44,302 bases of DNA from Myxococcales bacterium (GTDB taxonomy: Bacteria; Myxococcota; Myxococcia; Myxococcales; Myxococcaceae). Below the pieces are notes generated by a model. It was not told the DNA's origin and made no database searches. It saw nothing but the letters and a program-made list of their open reading frames with translations. The position numbers and the translations under genes were made by a program. The stretch spans positions 1 through 44,302 of the forward strand of contig JADLDB010000078.1 of the NCBI GenBank assembly GCA_020846875.1, read 5' to 3'. This document shows, one piece after another, positions 24,866 to 34,273 of this stretch (position 1 is the stretch's first letter; each line of letters opens with the position of its first letter).

Positions 24866-27790
24866 GTGAGCGATCTGCCGCGACTTCTGTTCTGTTGCTT
24901 CGACGTGGTCCCGGGGCCCAGCGCGATCTCGCGCCGGCTGACCGAGTACATCAAGGGCCTGTCGGAGCGCTTCCAGGTGGTGGTGCTGTCCGCCAAGACG
25001 CCGGATCACCCCCACATCGAGCGCTACCACGGGGCGCGGCTGCTCCGGGTGCCCGTGGGCTCCGGCGATCTGCCGTCGCGCTCGCAGACCTTCGATCGCG
25101 CGGTGCGCCGCCAGCTCGAGAGCGAGGAGTACGGCCTGGTGCACTTCTTCGATCCCTTCGCCGGCTACGCGCTGTGCGAGCGGAAGGGCGAGCTGGGCTA
25201 CCGGCTGATCTACGACGCCTGCACCTTCCCCTCGGTGGAGATCCCCCTGGAGAACCCGGCGCTCGAGGCCAACCGCCGCTTCGTGGCGCGGGTGCGCCGG
25301 CAGGAGCTGTTCTGCCTGATGAACGCCGACGGCGTGGTGGTGGGCAGCCCGTTGACCGCCGACTGGATCGCCGGCCTCGGCGTGGAGCGCGACCGGGTGC
25401 GGGTGCTGCGCGCGCCGGTCGATCTCGAGCCCTTCAAGCCCGAGGTGATGGGCAAGCCCGACGCCACGCCGATGAAGCTGCTGCACCTGGGGAGGATCAC
25501 CCGGGGGCAGGGGCTCGAGACGCTGCTGGAGGCGCTGTCGCTCGCGCTGCAGACGGTCGACGTGCGCCTGACGGTGGTGAGCCCGAAGAGCCCTGAGGCG
25601 CAGGCCCGCCTCGAGGCCCAGGTGGCGGCGCTGAAGCTGTCAGGAAAGGTGGAGTTCCAGGCGCCCGTCGGCCACGACGACATCTTCAAGGTGCTGGCCA
25701 CGGCCGACGCGGGGGCGCTCACGCTGGACGACGGGGAGCGCAACCAGAAGGTGGGCACTCCGCTGGCGCGGCTGGGGGAGTACCTGGCCGCCGGCCGCCC
25801 GGTGATCGCCGCGGACGTGACCAGCGCCAAGGTCCTGCTGCCCGCCGAGGGCGCCGTCCTGTACCGCCCGGGCGACGCGCGCTCGCTGGCCGACGCCCTG
25901 GTGCAGTTGGCGACCGACACCGAGCGCCGGGTGACGCTGGGCGCCGCCGCCCGCGAGGCCGCCTTCGAGTGGGACAGCGCGCGGGTGCGCCTCGAGCTCT
26001 TCAAGCTGTACGCCGACGTCACCGGCGCCTCGGTGGAGGGCGCCCCCCGCGACGCCTCCGCGGATCCGTACGAGCCGACGCAGTTGGGCAGCGTGCCCAC
26101 CGATCCGGGCGAGGTGACGCAGTTGGGCGCGCGGGCCCGGAGCAGCGAGGACTCGGGCGTCGGCACCAACAAGGTGAAGACCGATCCGGCGATCGCCGCG
26201 CGGCCGGACTCGTCGACGGACTCCGCGGCGAAGGCCGAGCGGCCGGCGATCATGGGCGTGCTGCTGCGCGACGACGTGCAGGTGACCGAGCCCGGCGCGA
26301 AGCCGGCCAGCGAGCCCCCGGTGGTGATGGGATCGCCCCTGCGGGAGGCGAACGAGGGCCGGGCCACGGTCGCCAGCGTGGCGGCGGCGCTGTCCGAGGC
26401 GGTGCCGGCGCCGATCCCCGGCTTCGACGTTCCCCCGCCGGTCGCCGAGGGGAAGCCGGCCGGCGCGCCCGCGGACGAGGCGGCGGCTCGCACGGATCAG
26501 CCGCCCCCGGCAGAGGTGAGTCTTCCCGCGCCCTCGGTGCCGACTTTCCCCGAGGCGATCGATCGCACGGCGCCAGCCAGCGCGCCGGCCGCTCCCGTCT
26601 TCGTCCCGCCGCTGACGGAAGCCCTGCCTGGGCCTCCTCCCTCCGTGCCGCCCGAGAGCGGGCGCCCGCGCCGCATCACCGGCTCGTTCGACGTCCGCGC
26701 GGCCTCGAGCGGCACGGTGGACGCGCCGCGCGCCAGCCCCCAGGCAGCAGCGCCTTCGCCGCGCGCCTCCACCCTGCCGGACGTGCCCGCCGTGGCCAGC
26801 CCCCCGGGGCGAACGCCTCGCACCACCGGCGCCCAGCCAATCGCTGAAGGCACCTCGCGCAGCCCGACCAGCCCGGAGCTGGAGTCGCCCCGCGCGCCCG
26901 CCACGCCCGAAACGACCGCGCCCCTGCGCGCCACAGGTCCGTCCGCCGTCGTCGGGACGAGCGGACGCACCGCGGGCCTCCACGCCGCGCCATTGGTCAA
27001 CCCCCCGGGTGAGCCAGCGCGCGGCTCGGGCCTCCCTCCGGCTGCGTCGGACCTCTCCGCACCGTCGACGAGCGCGCGCCCCGCCGGCCTTCACGCAGCC
27101 CCGCCCGCTTCTCAGGACGCCGCCGCGGCCAGCGCCCGCCCCACTGGCCTTCCGGCCCCCGCAGACGCCCCCATTCCCTCCGGCACGACGAGCGGACGCG
27201 CCACCGGCCACCCCGCCCCGCCGCCCAGGCGCGAGGAGCGCACCATTCCCATGCCCCCAGCCCCTCCCGCCGGAGCGGCAGCGCGGAGCGGGCCCCGCTT
27301 CACGCCGTCGCCGCCACGCACGGAGACGGTGGGGCCTCCTCCGATGCCCGGCGGACCGCCTCCCCTTCCTGGCACGGCGTCGTCTCCCGGTGACCTGCGG
27401 ACCCGGTCCGGCACCTCGCTGCCCGCGGTCGCCAGCACTCCGTCCGGCACCGTCGCTGCGGCGGGCGCGCCCCGGCCTTCCTCGCCCGCGATCACGGCCC
27501 CGCCCACCCCTGACACACGCGGCCCGGCCAGCACCGACGAGGACATCGCCGAGATCGGCGCCGACGAGGTGATGGACGTGGACGACGCGCCAGCCCCCGG
27601 TCCCTCCGACACCGGCGAGGAGATCATGGAGGCCGACGAGGCAATCCAGACGGTGGACACGGATCCCTCACCTCCGCCCTCTGCGCTCGATCCCTGGCTG
27701 GCCCAGTTGGTCCACGGCTACTGCCCGCCCGAGTCCCACCTCTTCGACCGCCACACCCCGCCCACCACCATGCCCGGGCGCGATACATGA
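24866..27790 (+). CDS. GT4-type glycosyltransferase with long disordered C-terminal extension
   Basis: This is 974 residues from a GTG. Residues 1-~385 are a GT-B glycosyltransferase of family 4 type: an N-terminal acceptor domain (LLFCCFDVVPGPSAISRRL), a donor domain opening with KLLHLGRITRGQGLETLLEA, and the sugar-nucleotide segment LARLGEYLAAGRPVIAADV. The Glu of the EX7E motif is not clear. Residues ~390-940 are Pro/Ala/Ser/Thr-rich and probably disordered, with recurring SxRxxGLxAP units around 700-790 and acidic blocks near 890-935. The extreme C-terminus (LDPWLAQLVHGYCPPE, then RHTPPTTMPGRD) is structured-looking and hydrophobic, like a docking tail. GT4 enzymes transfer sugars to lipids, polysaccharides or proteins; acceptor unknown. 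Confidence 0.88.
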   Translation: MSDLPRLLFCCFDVVPGPSAISRRLTEYIKGLSERFQVVVLSAKTPDHPHIERYHGARLLRVPVGSGDLPSRSQTFDRAVRRQLESEEYGLVHFFDPFAGYALCERKGELGYRLIYDACTFPSVEIPLENPALEANRRFVARVRRQELFCLMNADGVVVGSPLTADWIAGLGVERDRVRVLRAPVDLEPFKPEVMGKPDATPMKLLHLGRITRGQGLETLLEALSLALQTVDVRLTVVSPKSPEAQARLEAQVAALKLSGKVEFQAPVGHDDIFKVLATADAGALTLDDGERNQKVGTPLARLGEYLAAGRPVIAADVTSAKVLLPAEGAVLYRPGDARSLADALVQLATDTERRVTLGAAAREAAFEWDSARVRLELFKLYADVTGASVEGAPRDASADPYEPTQLGSVPTDPGEVTQLGARARSSEDSGVGTNKVKTDPAIAARPDSSTDSAAKAERPAIMGVLLRDDVQVTEPGAKPASEPPVVMGSPLREANEGRATVASVAAALSEAVPAPIPGFDVPPPVAEGKPAGAPADEAAARTDQPPPAEVSLPAPSVPTFPEAIDRTAPASAPAAPVFVPPLTEALPGPPPSVPPESGRPRRITGSFDVRAASSGTVDAPRASPQAAAPSPRASTLPDVPAVASPPGRTPRTTGAQPIAEGTSRSPTSPELESPRAPATPETTAPLRATGPSAVVGTSGRTAGLHAAPLVNPPGEPARGSGLPPAASDLSAPSTSARPAGLHAAPPASQDAAAASARPTGLPAPADAPIPSGTTSGRATGHPAPPPRREERTIPMPPAPPAGAAARSGPRFTPSPPRTETVGPPPMPGGPPPLPGTASSPGDLRTRSGTSLPAVASTPSGTVAAAGAPRPSSPAITAPPTPDTRGPASTDEDIAEIGADEVMDVDDAPAPGPSDTGEEIMEADEAIQTVDTDPSPPPSALDPWLAQLVHGYCPPESHLFDRHTPPTTMPGRDT

Positions 27791-27804
27791 GTGTAGTCAC
27801 CGCG

Positions 27805-27826
27805 CTTCAAGCCGGTTTACCGGGCC
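27805..27826. promoter_or_regulatory. Hairpin-forming element upstream of aglZ
   Basis: The sequence CTTCAAGCCGGTTTACCGGG (27805-27824) contains the short inverted repeat CCGG-TTTA-CCGG and lies ~50 bases before the aglZ start. A near-identical element (CTTCAAGCCGGTTTTCCGG) lies at 39326-39344 upstream of the IPT lipoprotein gene. No -35/-10 pair was convincing in this 84-base gap. Confidence 0.4.
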
Positions 27827-27874
27827 CGCGGCTCGGGGCAGACTGTTGATCAGCGTCTTTGCAAGGAGTGCCTG

Positions 27875-30800
27875 TTGGAGCGCCGCGTCCTCATCGTCGA
27901 GAGCCAGAACGACTTCGCGCTGACGATGGCGTCGGTGCTCAAGAGCGCGGGCTACCAGACCAGCCTCGCAGCCAGCGCCGGGGACGCCCAACGGGAGCTG
28001 GAGAAGCGCCGGCCGGACCTGGTCGTCTTACGCGCCGAGCTGCCGGATCAGAGCGGCTTCGTCCTCTGCGGCACCATCCGCAAGGGGCGCTTCGGGCCCA
28101 ACCTGCCCGTCATCCTCCTGTCGTCGGACGTCGGCGCCGAGGCGCTGCGCCAGCACGCGCAGAGCGCCAACGCGGCCAACGGCTACCTCGCCATCCCCTT
28201 CGAGATGGGGGAGCTCACCACCTTGACCCAGACTTTCGTCCCGCCCGGAGCCCCTGCCGCCTCGCCGTCGTCTACCCAGGACGAATTGGACGCGGATCTC
28301 ACCAACGCCTTGACCGGCCAGGGCCCGCAGGAAGGCGGAGGGCCCACCGCGCCGCCGCCCCTGAAGACGAGCCCTGGTGGCCCGCCCCGCCTGCCCCGCC
28401 GCGAGCGCCGCAGCGCGCTGACCGACGAAGACAAGGCCTTCCTCGACCGCGCCTTCAGCTCCATCGCCGATCGCAAGGCCGAGCTGTTGGCCGAGAGCCG
28501 CGAGGTGCGCCGCTCCGCTCCGCGCCGCGAGCAGATGGGCACGCCGGAGGCGAAGATCCAGATCCTCCGGGACGAGCTGAAGAGCCGCGAGGCACAGATC
28601 GCCCGCATCTCCGAGATCTGGTCGGTGCGCGAGCGCGAGCTGTTGTCGGTCGAGGATCGCCTGTCCGAGAAGGACGTGGAGATCCAGGGCCACAAGATGC
28701 AGGTGGACGATCTGTCGCGCCGGCTCAACGAGTCGCAGAACACGCTGGTGGAGAAGGAGCGCGAGCACGGCCGGCAGGTGGAGGACCTGCTGCTCCAGAA
28801 GTTCATCGGCGAGAAGGAAGTCATCGAGGTCGTCTCGGCGAAGGAGAAGGAAGTCAACGTCCTGCGCAAGGAGAAGACGGGCCTCGAGGAAGAGCTGGCC
28901 CGCCGCGGCGCCGAGCTGGAGCAGTCCCGTAAGGAGACCGAGCAGGTCGAGAAGGACTACCAGCTCGCGACGCTGGAGTTCGAGGTCAAGGAGAAGGAGC
29001 TGCAGGAGGCGGTCGCCCAGCGCAACACGCAGCTCGAGGCCCTGCACCGGGACGTCGAAGGCCTCACCCACCAACTGCAGGACACGGTGGCCGGCCGCGA
29101 CGCGAAGTACGCCGACTACGAGGGCCAGCTCAAGGCCCTGAGCGAGACGCTGGAGAAGACCCAGGCCGAGCGCGACGCCACGGTGGGCGACCTGGAGTCC
29201 AAGCTGCGGCTGTCCGAGGAGCACGCCCAGGCCAGCGATCTCGAGGGCGAGCGGCTCCAGGGCGAGCTGGCCGACGCCAAGGCCCGCGCCGCGGAGAAGG
29301 TGGGCAACCTCGAGGGCGAGATCGCCACGCTGCACACCCACCTGGAGGCGCTCAACACCCAGAAGTCCGAGTCGGAGCAGACGCTCAACGACACCATCGA
29401 GCAGCGCAACGCCCGCATCACTCAGTTGGAAGGCGAGCTGGCCGACACCATCGAGCGGAAGGATCGCGAAGAGGCCGAGCTGCAGTCGCAGATCCAGGCC
29501 CGCATGGAGCAGATCGGCGAGCTGGAAGGCGAAGTGGAGGCCGCCAAGGCCGCCCTGGCCGACCGCGAGGCCGAGCTGACCGCCGAGCTGGGAGACGTGG
29601 GCGCGCAGTTGACCGAGGCCAACGCCGATCGCAACGCGCAGCGCCAGGCGCTGGAGCAGCGGGGCCAGGAGATCCACGGGCTGCAGGCCGCGGTGGCCGA
29701 GCGCAACGAGAGCATCTCGCGGCTGACGCTCAACCTCGACGAGACGCAGAAGGCGCTCCTGGCCACCCAGCAGGCGCTCAACGAGACCCAGGCGGCGCTG
29801 GAGGCGAAGAGCAACGAGCACGCGCTCTCGTCCGACGATCTGGCCCGCACCCAGGCGGAGCTGGCCCAGACGCGCAAGGAGCGCGACGAGCGGCAGGGCG
29901 AGGTGGGCCAGGCTCGCAACGAGATCCAGCGGGTCACCGGCCTGTTCCGCCAGTCAGAGGCGGCCAAGGCCCAGTTGGAAGAGCAGCTGTCCGGAGAGCT
30001 GGGGCAGGTGCGATCTGCGCTGGCCGAGGCCCAGGGCAACTACGAAGCAGAAGCGCAGGCCCACCAGCGGCTGCAGCAGGAGTCGGCCGGCACCATCCAG
30101 CAGCTCACCCAGGAGCGCGCCGCGCTGGCCGAGCGGCTGGAGGCCACCGGCGTCGATCTGGCCGCCACCCGCGCCAACCTCGAGGACACGCTCAAGTCCC
30201 TGGACATCGAGAAGCGCGCCCACGCGGACACCAACCAGCACTACGCGGCGAAGGTGCAGGCGCTGGAAGGCGAGCTGGGCAAGGTGCGCGGGCAGGCGCA
30301 GGATCTGGCGGAGAACATCACCGCCACCAAGCAGGAGCTGGGCGCCCGCGTCTCCGAGCTGACGCAGATGAACGCGCGGCTGGCCCACGCGGAGGACACC
30401 CGGGCCCACCTCGAGGAGCGGATCTCCACCCACACCGAGGAGTCAGGGCGGCGCGAGGAGCTGCTGCAGAACGATCTGGCCACCAAGTCCAAGGAGCTGG
30501 CCGACACCCTGCGCAAGCTGACCACCCTGCAGCAGGAGAAGGTGCGGCAGGTGGACGCGCTGACCCGAGAGGTCACCGCGAAGACGGAGGCGGCCAAGAC
30601 GCTCGAGGGCAAGCTGAAGTCGCTGTTCGACGAGTCGAAGAAGAAGACGGACGAGCTGAGCCACCGCGGGGCGGGGCTGGCCGCCGAGCTGGACGCGGCC
30701 CGCAAGGACCTCGCCGAGAAGACCGACGGCCTGGCCAAGGCCTCCCAGGCCCACCAGCACGCGGTGCAGGAGCGCGATCAGGTGCGCGGGCAGATGCAGA

Positions 30801-31690
30801 CGGCCATTCAGCAGGCCAACGCGCGGATCCAGGAGGCGAACAACGCCATCGCCCAGGAGAAGGCCGCCGGGAAGAAGCACGCCGACGAGCTGACCCAGAA
30901 GCTGCAGCGCGCCGAGGCGCGGATCGCCCAGGTGCAGCAGGAGGCGTCAACCAAGGGCGGCGAGATGGAGACGCGGCTCAAGGACGCGCAGAACCAGCTG
31001 GGCCTGCGGCAGCGCCGGGTCGCCGAGCTGGAGCAGGCCATGGAGGCCGCCAGCGCCGCCCGCACCCGGAACGAGAAGGAGCTGCAGGCGAAGATCGCCG
31101 CCTCGGAGCAGAAGGCCCAGGAGACGATGCAGAAGCTCCAGGTCGCCCTGGGCGAGCGCAAGCAGCTCGAGGCCCGGCACCTCAAGGACGTGGAGGATCA
31201 CGCCACCAAGCACAAGGCGGAGATGGATCGCCGCGAGCAGGTGAAGGCGCAAGAGGTGAAGCGCCTTCAGGAGGCGGTGCAGGAGAAGTCCAAGCAGCTC
31301 AAGGTGGTGGAGCTGGAGCTGGCCCGCTACAAGAACAAGCCGGGCGCCGCTGCCGCCAGGCCCGCTGCCCCGCCCGCCGCCAGGCCCGCCGCGCAGAGCA
31401 CCGCCGCCGCCGCCGCGTCCTTCCTCGGGGAGGACGACGAGGAGCAGGCCACCAAGGTGAACGCGCTGCCCCCCGTCGAGGCCAGGCCCGCCCGGCCGCC
31501 GACCGCAGCGCACCCCGCCGTGGGCGCCAAGGCTCCGGCCGCCAAGCCCGCCGTGGCGATCAGCGCCGCCCCGGCCAAGAAGCCGCAGCAGGGTGAAGAT
31601 CGGACCGTGGTGGTGGCGACTTCCAACTCGCTGCCCAAGAGCGACGACGACGTGGACTTCACGTCGATCATCGACAACCTGGGCGAGTAG
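27875..31690 (+). CDS. aglZ: AglZ: pseudo-receiver and long coiled-coil protein of adventurous gliding motility
   Basis: This is 1271 residues from a TTG at 27875, preceded by AAGGAG at 27863-27868. Residues 1-~115 form a receiver-like domain (ERRVLIVESQNDFALTM) in which the phospho-acceptor Asp is Arg53 (DLVVLRAELPD) and the conserved KP lysine is Ile (AIPFE), so it cannot be phosphorylated normally. Residues ~185-1145 are nearly continuous heptad coiled coil. The end is Ala/Pro-rich and closes with DDVDFTSIIDNLGE. Size, domain order and the N-terminal sequence match Myxococcus xanthus AglZ, a filament-forming protein of the A-motility machinery that works with MglA and the Frz pathway at the leading pole. 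FrzS has the same layout but is much shorter. Confidence 0.92.
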   Translation: MERRVLIVESQNDFALTMASVLKSAGYQTSLAASAGDAQRELEKRRPDLVVLRAELPDQSGFVLCGTIRKGRFGPNLPVILLSSDVGAEALRQHAQSANAANGYLAIPFEMGELTTLTQTFVPPGAPAASPSSTQDELDADLTNALTGQGPQEGGGPTAPPPLKTSPGGPPRLPRRERRSALTDEDKAFLDRAFSSIADRKAELLAESREVRRSAPRREQMGTPEAKIQILRDELKSREAQIARISEIWSVRERELLSVEDRLSEKDVEIQGHKMQVDDLSRRLNESQNTLVEKEREHGRQVEDLLLQKFIGEKEVIEVVSAKEKEVNVLRKEKTGLEEELARRGAELEQSRKETEQVEKDYQLATLEFEVKEKELQEAVAQRNTQLEALHRDVEGLTHQLQDTVAGRDAKYADYEGQLKALSETLEKTQAERDATVGDLESKLRLSEEHAQASDLEGERLQGELADAKARAAEKVGNLEGEIATLHTHLEALNTQKSESEQTLNDTIEQRNARITQLEGELADTIERKDREEAELQSQIQARMEQIGELEGEVEAAKAALADREAELTAELGDVGAQLTEANADRNAQRQALEQRGQEIHGLQAAVAERNESISRLTLNLDETQKALLATQQALNETQAALEAKSNEHALSSDDLARTQAELAQTRKERDERQGEVGQARNEIQRVTGLFRQSEAAKAQLEEQLSGELGQVRSALAEAQGNYEAEAQAHQRLQQESAGTIQQLTQERAALAERLEATGVDLAATRANLEDTLKSLDIEKRAHADTNQHYAAKVQALEGELGKVRGQAQDLAENITATKQELGARVSELTQMNARLAHAEDTRAHLEERISTHTEESGRREELLQNDLATKSKELADTLRKLTTLQQEKVRQVDALTREVTAKTEAAKTLEGKLKSLFDESKKKTDELSHRGAGLAAELDAARKDLAEKTDGLAKASQAHQHAVQERDQVRGQMQTAIQQANARIQEANNAIAQEKAAGKKHADELTQKLQRAEARIAQVQQEASTKGGEMETRLKDAQNQLGLRQRRVAELEQAMEAASAARTRNEKELQAKIAASEQKAQETMQKLQVALGERKQLEARHLKDVEDHATKHKAEMDRREQVKAQEVKRLQEAVQEKSKQLKVVELELARYKNKPGAAAARPAAPPAARPAAQSTAAAAASFLGEDDEEQATKVNALPPVEARPARPPTAAHPAVGAKAPAAKPAVAISAAPAKKPQQGEDRTVVVATSNSLPKSDDDVDFTSIIDNLGE

Positions 31691-34135
31691 CTACTTCGCC
31701 TCGAGGATCACGATCGAGCGCGGCTTCACCACGTAGTCCGGGGTGGTGACGGCTTCCGGCGCGTCGAGCCAGGCGTTGCTGGTGGCCCGCTGGGGCTTGC
31801 CCAGCGTCACCAGCGTCTCGGGAAGATCCCAGTACGGCTGGGTGTCGATGACTCGCTTCCAGGCGCGCCCTTGCGGCAGCGAGAAGGTGACGTCGGCCGC
31901 CTCACCGTTGATGAGGATCGCGAGCTCCGGGCCCTTCGACGCGTCCCAGTAGTGCAGCAGGAGCTGCTTGCTGTCCCAGGCCACTTGATCCGTGTTCTGC
32001 GCGCTCTTCCAGGAGAACGGGGCCGACTGGCCATACTCCAGCGGGGCGAAGGCGTAGAGGTGCTCCTTGCGGAAGCGGATCACCTGCTTGACGAAGTCGT
32101 GCATGCGGTGCCGGGGGTCCTGGGCCTGGTAGGTGCCCCAGTCCATCCAGTTCGACTCGTTGTCGGCCAGGGTGCTGTAGGCGTTGTTGTTGCCCAGTTG
32201 GGTCCGCAGCCACTCGTCGCCCTGGTAGAGCAAGGGCGTGCCGTGGCTCACCATCAGCGCCACGAAGACGTTCCGCATCATCTGCCGCTTGGTCGCCTCG
32301 TCCTGCCAGTCGCGGGAGCGGTTGTTGTCTTCCCCCGACACCCGCTCGCACCAGGCGCTCGTCGGATCCTTGCAGCACACCGGGTTGAGCGGGCCGCAGC
32401 CGTTGCGCTTCTGGGTGTAGGTGAAGAGATCGTAGAGCGTGAAGCCGTCGTGCACGGTGACGAAGTTGACCGAGTGGTACGGGCGGCGCTGGTTCCACTG
32501 GAACCAGTCGCTCGAGCCGGTGAGGAAGAAGCCGCCGTCCTTCACCTCGGTGGAGTTCAGCTTGAAGCCGTCGATGTTCCAGAAGCTGCGCCACCAGTCG
32601 CGGAAGCGGCCGTTCCACTCACCCCACCCCGTGCCCGGCTTGTTGGTGGCCGCGGGGAACAGGCCGATGCGGGTGCCGTAGCCGTTGGCGAAGGGGTTGC
32701 CGGGGGGGCCGTTCCAGGACTGGGCGAGATCGTAGCCACCCGCGGCCCACGGCTCGGCGATGAGGCGGGTGTTGTACTGCTGCAGCACCGGATCGTCGGC
32801 GATGTCCTGCAGCACGGTGCCCTTCGGGTCCTCCCAGACGAAGTACTGCAGATCCCTCTCGCCCAGCACCGGCGCGAGATCGAAGCGGAAGCCGTCGACG
32901 TGCAGCTCCTCCACCCAGTAGCGCAGGGAGTCGCGAATCAGCCGGCGGAAGGGCGCGTGGTTGCACCGCGTCTCGTTGCCCACGCCGGTGTTGTTCCAGT
33001 AGCTCTGCTTGTCGTCGGACAGCGCGTAGTACGCGTGGTTGTCCAGCCCGCGCAGGTTGTACAGGCCCACCACTTCCTTGGGATCGAAGTTGAGCAGGTC
33101 GCCGGGAATGGAGTCCTGGGGGTTGAAGTCCTGCTCCAGCCGCTCGCGCCAGAAGCCGCCTTCCCCGGTGTGGTTGTAGACGACGTCGAGCAGCACCTCG
33201 ATGTCGCGCTGGTGGAGCTGGTCCACCATCCACTTGAACTCGTCGATGATCTCGTGCTGCTCCTTGCGGAAGCTGTAGGAGTTCTCTGGGATGAAGAAGG
33301 ACAGCGAGTTGTAGCCCCAGTACCCGCCTTCGGACGGCTTCTCGAAGGGCGGCATGACGTGCACCGCGGTGACGCCGAGATCCTTCAGGTAGTCCGCCTT
33401 CTCCCCCAGGCCGCGGAAGGTGCCGGGGTGATCGACGCCCGACGCCGGGCTGGCGGTGAAGCCCCTGGGGTGCAGCTCGTAGAGGATCAGGTCGTTCCAC
33501 CGGTGGCCGGGGGAGTTCTCGTCCTGCCGGCGCGCGCGGTAGCTCGTCTCGTTCTCGCTCCAGGTGTAGCGGCTCTGCACCACCACCGACTTGGACGCCG
33601 CGGCGAAGGTGGAGTCGGTGCGCCTGGGCCCCGTGGCCAGGCTGCCCTTGCTCCAGTCGTGATCGCGGTGGATCGCCTTCGAGTACGGATCCCACAGCAG
33701 CTTGTTGGGGTTGAAGCGGTTGCCATCGGGATCGACGTCGGTGAGGAAGCCCTTGATGGTGCCCGGCGTCCACTCGGGATCGAACGGCCAGTTGGGCCCC
33801 CACGCGATGAAGCCGTAGTGCTGGCCCACGCCCACGCCCTCGACGTGCAGGTTCCACACGCTCGAGTCCGGCACCTTCTCCATCGGGAAGCGGCGGGTGG
33901 GCTGGGTGGACTCGGGCTCGTCGAAGAGGAGCAGCTCGATGCGCTCGGCGCGCTCGCTGTAGACGCCGAAGTTGACGCCCTTGTCGACGATCGTCGGCCC
34001 CAGGTGATCGAGCGCCTTCACCTTCGCCACGTCCAGCGAGGGGGCCACCGGGGTCGTCTTGTACAGCCGCGCGGTGTCGGTGGGCCCGCAGGCGAACGCG
34101 AGGAGGACGAGGGCAAGCAGCGCAGCGTGACGCAT
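31691..34135 (-). CDS. GH13 isoamylase/glycogen-debranching-type lipoprotein
   Basis: This is 814 residues from the ATG at 34135, which gives a lipoprotein signal (MRHAALLALVLLAFAC, Cys16) in place of a longer start nine codons upstream. An N-terminal CBM48/isoamylase-N-like domain (~40-150) precedes a GH13 (beta/alpha)8 barrel. Conserved regions are DVVYNH (I), DGFRFDLA with nucleophile Asp419 (II), IAEPWAAGG with acid/base Glu461 (III) and VTVHD with Asp563 (IV). The sequence resembles GlgX/TreX-type enzymes that cut alpha-1,6 branches, but it is exported and lipid-anchored, so it would act on external glucan. It is divergent from the maltodextrin transporter operon, and its stop directly abuts the aglZ stop. 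Confidence 0.93.
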   Translation of the reverse strand: MRHAALLALVLLAFACGPTDTARLYKTTPVAPSLDVAKVKALDHLGPTIVDKGVNFGVYSERAERIELLLFDEPESTQPTRRFPMEKVPDSSVWNLHVEGVGVGQHYGFIAWGPNWPFDPEWTPGTIKGFLTDVDPDGNRFNPNKLLWDPYSKAIHRDHDWSKGSLATGPRRTDSTFAAASKSVVVQSRYTWSENETSYRARRQDENSPGHRWNDLILYELHPRGFTASPASGVDHPGTFRGLGEKADYLKDLGVTAVHVMPPFEKPSEGGYWGYNSLSFFIPENSYSFRKEQHEIIDEFKWMVDQLHQRDIEVLLDVVYNHTGEGGFWRERLEQDFNPQDSIPGDLLNFDPKEVVGLYNLRGLDNHAYYALSDDKQSYWNNTGVGNETRCNHAPFRRLIRDSLRYWVEELHVDGFRFDLAPVLGERDLQYFVWEDPKGTVLQDIADDPVLQQYNTRLIAEPWAAGGYDLAQSWNGPPGNPFANGYGTRIGLFPAATNKPGTGWGEWNGRFRDWWRSFWNIDGFKLNSTEVKDGGFFLTGSSDWFQWNQRRPYHSVNFVTVHDGFTLYDLFTYTQKRNGCGPLNPVCCKDPTSAWCERVSGEDNNRSRDWQDEATKRQMMRNVFVALMVSHGTPLLYQGDEWLRTQLGNNNAYSTLADNESNWMDWGTYQAQDPRHRMHDFVKQVIRFRKEHLYAFAPLEYGQSAPFSWKSAQNTDQVAWDSKQLLLHYWDASKGPELAILINGEAADVTFSLPQGRAWKRVIDTQPYWDLPETLVTLGKPQRATSNAWLDAPEAVTTPDYVVKPRSIVILEAK

Positions 34136-34213
34136 GGGGCTTTCGAAGGTGACTCGCTCCAACCGGCCGGAGGAAGAGGCTGTACCAGAACCCGGCGCAG
34201 GGAGGCCAGAGCC

Positions 34214-34243
34214 CCTGAAGTGGGCCGGTTTTGGCCCTTCAGG
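34214..34243. promoter_or_regulatory. Long inverted repeat upstream of malK
   Basis: CCTGAAGTGGGCC (34214-34226), a GGTTTT loop, then GGCCCTTCAGG (34233-34243) form a strong stem with two unpaired bases on the left arm. It lies 30 bases before the malK start, so it could be an operator or a leader hairpin. It is not followed by a U-run, so it is not an ordinary terminator. Confidence 0.6.
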
Positions 34244-34246
34244 TTT

Positions 34247-34258
34247 CGCCTCGAGGCG
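34247..34258. promoter_or_regulatory. 12-bp perfect palindrome, candidate operator
   Basis: CGCCTCGAGGCG is a perfect palindrome with a central CG, the symmetry typical of LacI-family operators. It ends 15 bases before the GTG of malK, close to or overlapping the expected ribosome-binding region. No LacI-type regulator is encoded in this window. Confidence 0.4.
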
Positions 34259-34273
34259 CTAGGTTTGCCCACC

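Larger units (their letters stand above)
34136..34273. promoter_or_regulatory. Divergent control region between GH13 lipoprotein and malK operon
   Basis: This 138-base gap separates two divergent starts and contains two palindromes: the long stem at 34214-34243 and a perfect 12-bp one at 34247-34258. No clear -35/-10 hexamers are visible. It is the natural place for coordinate control of polysaccharide cleavage and uptake. Confidence 0.55.

Noticed and set aside
31871-34273. Plus-strand open frame of over 800 codons continuous with malK
   Set aside because: It is antisense to the GH13 gene, has no family pattern, and MalK begins normally at the GTG 34274.
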